Source of the DNA: Collinsella ureilytica
GTDB lineage: Bacteria; Actinomycetota; Coriobacteriia; Coriobacteriales; Coriobacteriaceae
DNA length: 64,000 nt
Direction: 5' to 3'
Assembly: GCF_019795105.1 (NCBI RefSeq)
Contig: NZ_JAIMFO010000004.1
Location: 539,236-603,235, forward strand
Positions 45,881 to 52,693 of this stretch are shown in pieces. The stretch's first letter is position 1; every line of letters begins with the position of its first letter. The position numbers were made by a program, and so were the translations under genes. Below the pieces are notes generated by a model. It saw only the letters and a list, made by a program, of their open reading frames with translations, had not been told where the DNA came from and made no database searches.

Positions 45881-46255
45881 GTGTTGATTCAACTGATGAA
45901 ACTGAGAAAAGCAGCTGGCTACTCAAATAGAGATGATTTCGCAGCGAAGATAGGGGTTAACAGATACACCTATCGATCGTGGGAGTCAGGGGCTGCCATG
46001 ATGAACGCAGAACAGGTATGGAACTGCGCCGTCGCTTTAAAGTGCACACCGAACGATATCCTCGGCTGGTACGACGCTCATCCAGGCGAGGGGGAAGCTG
46101 CCCTCGACCGCGACGAGACTCTGCTCGTCGCCGACTTCCGCTCATGCACGCCTGACCGTCGTCGCAAGGCGGCTGACGCTGTTCGCGACCAGCGCGACTT
46201 GAGTCAAGAATCCATTTTTACCACCTTGAGTAAGGTGAGAAAGATCTCTGAGTGA
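45881..46255 (+). CDS. XRE-family helix-turn-helix regulator
   Basis: A 124-residue protein with an N-terminal Cro/CI-type HTH (LRKAAGYSNRDDFAAKIGVNRYTYRSWESGAAMMNAEQVWNCAVALKCTPNDILGW) and a short charged C-terminal tail. GTG 45881 has AAGGAGG six bases upstream. It stands alone at the start of a small accessory islet, next to a broken Fic gene; XRE proteins often regulate toxin modules, so it may be the remaining regulator of such a unit (inference). Confidence 0.85.
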   Translation: MLIQLMKLRKAAGYSNRDDFAAKIGVNRYTYRSWESGAAMMNAEQVWNCAVALKCTPNDILGWYDAHPGEGEAALDRDETLLVADFRSCTPDRRRKAADAVRDQRDLSQESIFTTLSKVRKISE

Positions 46256-46472
46256 GAGGTAGACTAACTCTCTCCTCCCGCCGCCATGCAGTGGCCATCC
46301 ACTACGCGATGAAAGGCTGAACCAAAACATGGATCATCGAACCCGGCAGGCGATGACGTAAAAATCAAAAGCGACTTCATGGGCATTCCTGTCGCTACCC
46401 TTTCCTCCCGATTGGCATCCCTCCCTTCAATCCGTTCAGCGAACTCTAATATCCGGAAAGGAGATTTCTTCG

Positions 46473-46953
46473 ATGACCGTCCACTACCATACAGGCAAGT
46501 TCCCACCAAAAGCGCTCAATTGGGAACGACTCGCCGACTCCTTGTCCCGCGCGTCAAACGCATTGGCGAGGTACGACAGCTTTTTTGAGATTATCCCTGA
46601 TTCCGAGATACTAATCTCCCCTCTCCGTGCGCAAGAAGCGGTGACCTCTTCCAGAATCGAAGGGACGCACGCCACGGTCAGTGACGTCCTCGTCTACGAG
46701 GCGGGGGGTGGGGATTTCGACGCCGCGCAGAGCGACGACATTCTCGAAGTCGTGAACTACCGGCGCGCGTTACTACTTGCCCAAGACATGATGAGGAAGC
46801 TCCCTATCAGCGGCTCGTCGGCTCATCGAATTCCTTAAGGAGTCTGATAGGATCGAGGAAATCGCCCCGCACAGTGAGAGAAGACCGGCGCTTTTCGCCT
46901 TCCTCGAACTGCTCGAGATCACTGAAAGGAGTCTCGCCTTTCCTTCGAATTAG
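46473..46953 (+). pseudogene. Decayed Fic-family (AMPylator) gene
   Basis: The first 110 codons encode a Fic N-terminal domain (ILISPLRAQEAVTSSRIEGTHATVSDVL), including the class II inhibitory motif Ser-x3-Glu-Gly in SSRIEG (residues 59-64). The frame then goes out of phase near 46801 and ends at 46838. In the +1 frame 46801-46953 reads AARRLIEFLKESDRIEE...RRPALFAFLELLEIT, which resembles the region after the Fic core in related proteins. The catalytic HPFxxGNGR core is missing, so an internal deletion plus frame change is the likely history. AAGGAG precedes the ATG. Confidence 0.75.
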
Positions 46954-47397
46954 AGATACGCTCAGTTTGTCCGTCAGAATTACACTTTCTTGACGGACAA
47001 ATCCGCTTATCCGTCAGAAGTGATGAACAACGAGTGACAAGGAAGCGCTCCCTGCGGGTACCTTGACAACAGCCATAGGAGCAAGACTGCCTTCCGGCAA
47101 AAGGATAGGTAGGTTCACTATAACGGCACGGCATCTCAAGAACGATACATAGATGTCCAACGTCATGCTCGAGCACAAGCCCGAAAAACAATAGGACACT
47201 ACCATGTCTGACAGGAGTTCTCTGCTTTACGGCGGGAAGTACAACTAATTGACGACGCATTTAAGCTTGCTCTGATTAAAAAGTGATTGCAGAGAGTTGT
47301 ATTACGGCAGAGAAGCACAAAAAATAGCGGATTATACGCAGCTACAGTAAAGGAACCTCCAGTTCGGAAAAGGGAGCTGGAGAGATACATACAAAAA
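46954..47397. other. Non-coding part of the accessory islet
   Basis: Between the Fic remnant and tRNA-Gln no coding frame is supported. It has a perfect 10-base inverted repeat (see 46967-47000). Short frames on the minus strand have no ribosome site. Debris of a further gene is possible but was not identified. Confidence 0.4.
46967..47022. repeat. TTGTCCGTCA inverted repeat with a third copy
   Basis: TTGTCCGTCA (46967-46976) and TGACGGACAA (46991-47000) form a perfect 10-base inverted repeat with a 14-base loop. A third copy, TTATCCGTCAGAA, starts at 47008. It could be an operator cluster or an end of a small mobile element. Confidence 0.5.
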
Positions 47398-47471
47398 TGG
47401 CTGGGGCAGAGGGATTCGAACCCCCGTAACCGGCACCAAAAACCGGGGTCCTGCCGCTGGACGATGCCCCA
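47398..47471 (-). tRNA. tRNA-Gln (TTG)
   Basis: Cloverleaf: acceptor TGGGGCA/TGCCCCA with discriminator G, D arm, anticodon stem CCGGT/GCCGG with loop TTTTGGT giving TTG, and T arm with TTCGAAT. CCA is encoded. It borders the accessory islet; no duplicated tRNA 3' end was found in the islet. Confidence 0.96.
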
Positions 47472-47784
47472 ACGCCTGCGAATAACCGCTGGGATAGTGT
47501 AGCGTACTTATCGCAAACATGCACCTATCACTCACAAAGCAAGTGCAAGATCAGGTTAACGACGCAAAAAGACCCAAACCGTATACGGCGCGTGAACAAC
47601 TCCGATTCATGCGCCGATCCGCGTCCGACCCAGCTCGATCAAGGCAAGCCTTCATACAGCGCTACATAAAACAGCAAAGCAACGCATATAGGCTACGAGC
47701 GGAACCAAAAGCGCTACGAAATACACAGCAATGCGCAGCGCAACCGCCTCACCTAACTCAACGAGGTAACTGCCCCAGATATGC
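47472..47784. other. Spacer between tRNA-Gln and the peptidoglycan-binding gene
   Basis: No supported gene. The minus strand contains TACACT about 15 bases before the tRNA-Gln 5' end, a weak candidate -10. Confidence 0.3.
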
Positions 47785-48693
47785 TTACTCACTCAGTGCA
47801 ACACAGACACCGTCAAGCAAGCGAATCGCTAGGGTCTGTGCATCATTTGCGGTAAAGGCACCATAGCTCGAAAGACCCGTAATCTCGAGACGCACATGTG
47901 CTGGCTTGCGCTTTGATGCAGCAACTGCTGTGCGAATGCGCTGCGATAGGTTATCAGTCTCCCCCACCACAATCGTGGCTTGAGGCTCAGCATCATCAGG
48001 CAGCTCCTCGCTTGCAATCACAAGCACCACATCAGCATCGGCAGGAGCCTCACCATTCCAGAGCACCATGCCGCTATTAATCGTAGTTGCAGAAGCAATA
48101 TTCCACATACGAGACGCAACATTGCGCGCAATGGCGTCCTCGCCCCCAACAGCGATACGCACCTGCTCAAGCACCGAGGCTGCACGTGCAAAGCCCGTCC
48201 GCGCCTCGGGATTGAGCTCCACGGCTGCCGGTTTGCCATTCCACACATGCTTGAGGCGGGAAATATAGCTAAACGTATCCTGAAACGCCATGCCGTCGGC
48301 AAAAAGCCCTACGTTTTCTTGAAACTGCTGCAGGGCAGCCTCGGTATGAGGCCCAAAGGATCCGTCAACTTCACCACAAGCAAAGCCAAGCGTATTGAGA
48401 GCCTGCTGCAAAGCGCGCACATCTGCTCCGTGAAAATTGGGAAGCCGGAGATATAGTGTTCGATCTCCCAGCTTATACGAGGCATCTACCAACGCGCTCC
48501 AAGCATCAAGATCAATCTCATTCCCATCGGGCAAGCCCTGCTCTTGGCGAAAGGCTCGTACTGCAGTGGCCGTTGTTTCACCAAACTCATGCTGATCGAG
48601 CTCAGGCTGGTCAATCTCATATCCAAGACCTGTCAGACGGGTTTGGACATCCTCCACAGCAGGACCTTGCATACCCCGTTTGATCGGCTCCAT
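47785..48693 (-). CDS. Peptidoglycan-binding domain protein
   Basis: A 302-residue protein with two PG_binding_1 repeats: residues about 5-70 (GMQGPAVEDVQTRLTGLGYEI ... TATAVRAFRQEQGLP) and about 85-150 (FHGADVRALQQALNTLGFACGEVDGSFGPHTEAALQQFQENVG). The C-terminal half (IVVGETDNLSQRIRTAVAASKRKPAHVRLEITG) is an unassigned alpha/beta domain, not a recognised amidase, and has no catalytic zinc motif. There is no signal peptide, so location is unclear. ATG 48693 has AAGGGG five bases before it. Confidence 0.82.
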   Translation of the reverse strand: MEPIKRGMQGPAVEDVQTRLTGLGYEIDQPELDQHEFGETTATAVRAFRQEQGLPDGNEIDLDAWSALVDASYKLGDRTLYLRLPNFHGADVRALQQALNTLGFACGEVDGSFGPHTEAALQQFQENVGLFADGMAFQDTFSYISRLKHVWNGKPAAVELNPEARTGFARAASVLEQVRIAVGGEDAIARNVASRMWNIASATTINSGMVLWNGEAPADADVVLVIASEELPDDAEPQATIVVGETDNLSQRIRTAVAASKRKPAHVRLEITGLSSYGAFTANDAQTLAIRLLDGVCVALSE

Positions 48694-49204
48694 TGGAACC
48701 CCTTTCCATATGCGCGGGCCTGCTCCATACATGCGGTAAGCAAACGGCAGACCCCAGCAAGCATTGTTTAGTGTAGCAACACAGAGCCATCTACACGACG
48801 GCAAGCCTCAGGCTTGCATCGACTATGAATCTCACGCCACTATCGAAACACATGGAGGCACGCACGTCTACAACTTCGTCCACGTCTCTCCTGTTGCACC
48901 TGAACGACAGCGCTCATCGCAGCCGCTTTCCTTCTATACCCCAGATGCCTATGCGTGTACCAGAATAGAAACTTGACCCGCAAGAGTCTCATCCGCAGCA
49001 AAGTCACATACATCGAAAGCTATATCCGCACACGAGAATCACATCCGCAGCGGAATCGCGCCGCACAGGAATCGCATCAGCAAAGGTATATCTGCAGCGA
49101 AGCTACACCCGCACACGCCGCCTCACACAAGCTCATAGCAGATACCGTTGCTTGCCACGCCACGCTTTCCAGGGGGGGGGTTAGCTACCTCATACACACT
49201 GAAG
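48694..49204. other. 511-base intergenic region
   Basis: No gene is supported. It holds degenerate short repeats (48955-49150), a run of nine G at 49172-49180, and the cstA terminator at its right end. Confidence 0.5.
48955..49150. repeat. Degenerate short tandem repeats, about 17-20 bases
   Basis: Words of the type AATCxCATCCGCAGC recur at least seven times (TCTCATCCGCAGC, CTATATCCGCACA, ATCACATCCGCAGC, ATCGCGCCGCACA, ATCGCATCAGCAA, TATATCTGCAGC, CTACACCCGCACA). Spacing is irregular and there are no conserved spacers, so this is not a CRISPR array. Confidence 0.6.
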
Positions 49205-49241
49205 AAAAAATGGGTCGAATCCATCCGTGAATCCGACCCAT
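49205..49241 (-). terminator. Rho-independent terminator of cstA
   Basis: On the minus strand ATGGGTCGGATTCA pairs with TGGATTCGACCCAT around a short loop, followed by six T, 30 bases after the cstA stop. Confidence 0.9.
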
Positions 49242-49270
49242 GCACAACCGTATCTATAAACGCATCACAC

Positions 49271-51172
49271 TTACGCTATGGCTACATCGGCCTCAGCAAC
49301 CGCTACCGGCTCAGTGCTCTTCTCAGCTGCGCGTCCGGCCTGAGACCAGGCCTCCTGCTCATCTGGCAAAGAACCGCTTTCCTTTACCACAAGCTCGCGC
49401 AGACAACGTACGGCCACAATCAGGCCAAGGGCTACGAGAAGCACAGCAAACACCAACTGCAAACCCTTAGTGCCTGCCACAGACACCAATACATCTGGTG
49501 TAGCAGGAGAAGCTGGCATCATGCCAAAGAGCCCATAGGCTTGAACCGCCGTAAAGCAACCCAAGGCACTTTGCACCAGAGACGTGAACGTGGAGCAAAG
49601 CAGCAGTACCGCTGGAACATAGAGCATCCAGCCACGGCGACCCGTCACCTTACAAAAGACTGCCAGCGTAATCATGGTCATGCCACCGAGCAGCTGATTG
49701 GATGCACCAAAGAGCGGCCAGATGTTTGCATATCCACCAAAGGCCAAAGCAAGACCAGGAACGAGGGTAACAACGGTAGCAAACCAGGGATTCATCAACA
49801 GACGCACAAAGCCGGTGGGCTCAGCAGCATCTTCTTGCCCCGTGGCAAAAAACTCCGAGAACGAAGCGCGTGCGATTCGGGCAACAGCATCCAGCGAGGT
49901 AAGCGCCAGAGCTGAAACACACATGGTCATAAATACCGTAGCAACTGTAGCGTCTACGCCAAAGGAGCGCATGCCGCGAGCAATGCCAGCTGCAAAGATT
50001 TGGAAGGGAGTAGAGGGAGCGCCAGCGTTCAAAACGCCAGTTCCGGCCGTGTTCATATCAGAGAACATGATGCCCGCGATAACCACGGCGAGTACAGCTA
50101 CGAAGCACTCGGCGACCATGGCACCATAGCCAACCTTTACCGCGTCGCTCTCACGCTCAACCTGCTTAGAAGACGTACCAGAAGACACCAGGCTATGAAA
50201 ACCAGAGAGCGCACCGCAGGCAACTGATACAAAAAGAAGCGGGAACATATGCTTGCCTGAGGCCTCAAGCCCGGCCATAGTCTCGGCGTCTACCACCATC
50301 GGAGCAGTAATCGTGGCCTGGCCAGATGCGTTCAAGACCAAGATGCCCAGAACGGCTGCGGCAATCATAACCAGCATGAGAATGCTCGTCAGATAGTCAC
50401 GCGGGGTCTTTAAGGCCTGAATGGGCATGGCACTTGCAAAGACCAAATACACCATGATGACGGCGAACCAACCGGTCTTATCCAGATAGATGGGGAACTG
50501 CATGCCGACCGCGAACATGGCCGCAATAGCAACGGCGGCAACCGCAAACTCACGCATGCCAGACAGGCCAAAGCGCGTACGGGTACGACCAAAGGCAATG
50601 GCAGCAAAGGTAAAGAGCATCGAGATGGTGCCTGCTGTACCTGCTGCATAGGAGGGATGCTCTGCATCAACACCAAAGCCGAGTCCAGCTACCGCATCAG
50701 GAGCCATCTTGAAGGTTCCTGCAACCATATCGGTAAATGCAGCGATAACAATGATGCAGAACAACCAGGAGAACAGCAGGAACAGACGGCGTCCCGTCCG
50801 GCCAATATACTTCTCAATGAGCTGGGCGAGTGACTTGCCGTTATTGCGCATAGACGCATAGAGGGCTCCAAAATCGTGCACAGCGCCAAAGAAGATGCCG
50901 CCCACAAGCACCCAGAGCAACACGGGCAACCAGCCAAACATCATAGCTACGATCGTGCCAGTTACCGGCCCTGCACCGCAGATGGAGCTGAACTGGTGGC
51001 TAAAAACCGTAAACCCAGATGCTGGAGAAAACTCGCGTCCATCGCGCAGGCGACGAGCAGGAGTCAGGCGCGTATCGTCAACCCCCCACGACTTAGCCAG
51101 CCATCGTCCATACAACAGGTAGCCTACGGCGAGCACCGCCGCAGCTACCACAATTACCAGGACACCATTCAT
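49271..51172 (-). CDS. cstA: Carbon starvation protein CstA (pyruvate/peptide transporter family)
   Basis: A 633-residue membrane protein with about 15-18 helices. N-terminal motif FSHQFSSICGAGPVTGTIVAMMFGWLP and AVHDFGALYASMRNNGKSL are conserved in CstA/BtsT; also SGTSSKQV and FGASNQLLGGMTMI. It is shorter than E. coli CstA (701 residues). Members import pyruvate and have been linked to peptide uptake. GGGAGGGAAG precedes the ATG. Expression appears to be governed by a leader with a terminator just upstream (see 51205-51289). Confidence 0.95.
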   Translation of the reverse strand: MNGVLVIVVAAAVLAVGYLLYGRWLAKSWGVDDTRLTPARRLRDGREFSPASGFTVFSHQFSSICGAGPVTGTIVAMMFGWLPVLLWVLVGGIFFGAVHDFGALYASMRNNGKSLAQLIEKYIGRTGRRLFLLFSWLFCIIVIAAFTDMVAGTFKMAPDAVAGLGFGVDAEHPSYAAGTAGTISMLFTFAAIAFGRTRTRFGLSGMREFAVAAVAIAAMFAVGMQFPIYLDKTGWFAVIMVYLVFASAMPIQALKTPRDYLTSILMLVMIAAAVLGILVLNASGQATITAPMVVDAETMAGLEASGKHMFPLLFVSVACGALSGFHSLVSSGTSSKQVERESDAVKVGYGAMVAECFVAVLAVVIAGIMFSDMNTAGTGVLNAGAPSTPFQIFAAGIARGMRSFGVDATVATVFMTMCVSALALTSLDAVARIARASFSEFFATGQEDAAEPTGFVRLLMNPWFATVVTLVPGLALAFGGYANIWPLFGASNQLLGGMTMITLAVFCKVTGRRGWMLYVPAVLLLCSTFTSLVQSALGCFTAVQAYGLFGMMPASPATPDVLVSVAGTKGLQLVFAVLLVALGLIVAVRCLRELVVKESGSLPDEQEAWSQAGRAAEKSTEPVAVAEADVAIA

Positions 51173-51204
51173 ACCGTTCTTCCCTCCCGGGGTGTAAAAA
51201 GATG

Positions 51205-51289
51205 AAAAAACGAGGGTCGTCGAACCTTCTCGACGGCCCTCGTTTTGAGGCCGCCCGCTATCGTGCGGGCGACAATGCAGCCAGCCCGC
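51205..51289 (-). promoter_or_regulatory. Attenuator-like leader RNA upstream of cstA
   Basis: Five segments on the minus strand can pair alternately: 1 GCGGGC (51289-51284), 2 GCCCGC (51270-51265), 3 GCGGGCGGCCTC (51258-51247), 4 AACGAGGGCCGTCGA (51244-51230), 5 TCGACGACCCTCGTT (51223-51209). 4:5 followed by six T is a strong terminator 30 bases before the cstA ATG. 3:4 (GGCCTC with GAGGGCC) would prevent it, 2:3 would release 4, and 1:2 would free 3. The leader ORF stops two bases before segment 1. The architecture is read directly; regulation is inference. Confidence 0.7.
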
Positions 51290-51290
51290 G

Positions 51291-51455
51291 CTAGATAATA
51301 ATCACGCTCATAATTGATAGCTGGCGATTGTTCATCTTGAGTAACCCCTCACTCATCGCGGCTCGATGCCCCTTGCATCCCCGCGTTGGTTGAGAGGAAG
51401 TGTGCCAAGAACCACACTGAGCGTCAAATTTTGTGTTTCCCGTGTGTTTCCGCAT
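51291..51455 (-). CDS. Leader peptide of cstA
   Basis: A 54-codon frame starting ATG 51455, with GGAGGGGAG nine bases upstream and about 20 bases after a good promoter. It ends MNNRQLSIMSVIII then stop, just before the attenuator stems. The last 14 codons alone (ATG 51335, with GAGGGG nine bases before) would make a short leader peptide rich in Ile, Leu, Val and Met codons. Translation state at its end could choose between the alternative hairpins. It has no recognised domain and no reason to function as a protein. Confidence 0.5.
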   Translation of the reverse strand: MRKHTGNTKFDAQCGSWHTSSQPTRGCKGHRAAMSEGLLKMNNRQLSIMSVIII

Positions 51456-51481
51456 TGTACACTCCCCTCCTCTCACCTGCG

Positions 51482-51510
51482 ATTTTAGTCCACTGTCCAC
51501 GATCTCTCAA
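51482..51510 (-). promoter_or_regulatory. Promoter of the cstA leader transcript
   Basis: TTGAGA, 17 bases, TAAAAT on the minus strand, downstream of the nrdB stop and immediately before the leader ORF. The predicted 5' end near 51475 gives a leader of about 300 bases. Confidence 0.7.
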
Positions 51511-51568
51511 TTTGGTAAAACCGTACACGATTGATGCGCGCAGCGCTCATCCGCACACACTCGAACGC

Positions 51569-52627
51569 CTACAGGTCGTCCACTAAGGCCGTAGACTTCG
51601 CATAAGCCGTTGAGCGCGCCTCAAAGAAATCGGTCTTTACCATATTGGCATTGGAGTACTGGCTCACCCATGCCATATCCTTAGGCTCACGCTCAGACCC
51701 TTCAAAGAGCGTTCCGAATCCAAGCGCGTGCCACCGGAGATTTCCCAGATAGCGAATATAGTCGGTTACCATTTCTTGGGTCAGCCCAGAGATCCGATCG
51801 CCTAGCACGTAGTGGCCCCAAGCAATCTCTTGGCGCACGCCCTCTTCAAGCATGGCGCGCAGCTCCTCGATCATCTCATCATCAAAAAGCTGAGGCTCCT
51901 CGCGCTTGAGCTCCAAAATGATATTGCGAAAGAGCCACAAGTGTGTATTCTCATCGCGGTTGATATAGCGAATCTCTTGTGCAGAGCCGGGCATCTTACC
52001 CATGCGCGCTAAGTTGTAGAAGAACATAAAGCCTGAGTAGAAGTAGACGCCTTCCAAAATATAGTTAGCCATCAGCACTCTGAGCAGCGTTCTGGCATCG
52101 CGCTGATCCATAAAGGCGTTGTACTGATCTCCAATAAAGGTATTGCGCTTGAGCAAATGCTCGTCGGTCTTCCACTGATACAAGATCTCATTTCGCTGCT
52201 CAGGGCTGCAAATCGTATCGAGCATATAGCTATAGCTCTGCGAGTGAATACACTCTTGGAAGGTCTGAATATGCAAGCACAGATTCACCTCGTTGGCGGT
52301 AATATACTCCGCCACATTAGGCAGGTTTGCAGACTGTAGTGAATCCAAAAATACAAGAAATGACAGGATCTTGTCATAGGCCGTGCGCTCATCTGAACTT
52401 AGGTTTGGATAATCCTTCACGTCCTGCGCCAGGTTGATCTCTTCGGGAATCCAAAAGTTGTTCATGGCCTGACGATACCAGTCTGAAGTCCACGGGTAGC
52501 GGATATTGTTAAAGTCGTTGAGATTCGTAGTATTGCCACCGATCATGCGGCGGTCGCGCACTTCGGTATCTCCTTCGGGATTAAACAACGGTGAGCGCAT
52601 AAGCTCATCATGTAGATCAAGCGTCAT
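51569..52627 (-). CDS. nrdB: Ribonucleotide reductase class I beta subunit
   Basis: A 352-residue ferritin-like radical subunit. Metal ligands appear in FQECIHSQSYSYML (Glu and His, with the radical Tyr four residues after the His, as Tyr122 in E. coli) and in NRDENTHLWLF (Glu, His). MIGGNTTNLNDFNNIRYPW near the N-terminus is characteristic of this subgroup. It supplies the thiyl-generating radical to the alpha subunit encoded 66 bases upstream. The C-terminus is acidic (ALVDDL), as needed for alpha binding. GAGGAGAAGCT precedes ATG 52627. Class I enzymes need oxygen, which is notable beside the anaerobic glycyl radical genes. Confidence 0.94.
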   Translation of the reverse strand: MTLDLHDELMRSPLFNPEGDTEVRDRRMIGGNTTNLNDFNNIRYPWTSDWYRQAMNNFWIPEEINLAQDVKDYPNLSSDERTAYDKILSFLVFLDSLQSANLPNVAEYITANEVNLCLHIQTFQECIHSQSYSYMLDTICSPEQRNEILYQWKTDEHLLKRNTFIGDQYNAFMDQRDARTLLRVLMANYILEGVYFYSGFMFFYNLARMGKMPGSAQEIRYINRDENTHLWLFRNIILELKREEPQLFDDEMIEELRAMLEEGVRQEIAWGHYVLGDRISGLTQEMVTDYIRYLGNLRWHALGFGTLFEGSEREPKDMAWVSQYSNANMVKTDFFEARSTAYAKSTALVDDL

Positions 52628-52693
52628 AGCTTCTCCTCTCGCCCTTGCAGAAGGGCTCCTCATCTGTTTGCATCACTCATGACAAAGCGCTTA

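Noticed and set aside
46919-47260. 113-codon minus-strand frame in the accessory islet
   Set aside because: It has no ribosome site, odd composition, and overlaps the Fic remnant and the inverted repeat.
45788-47471. Integrated prophage or integrative element at tRNA-Gln
   Set aside because: No integrase, phage genes or duplicated tRNA 3' end were found; the unit is better called a small accessory islet.
48955-49150. Short repeated words that could suggest CRISPR or a tRNA cluster
   Set aside because: Spacing is irregular, words are degenerate, and no cloverleaf or conserved repeat/spacer pattern is present.
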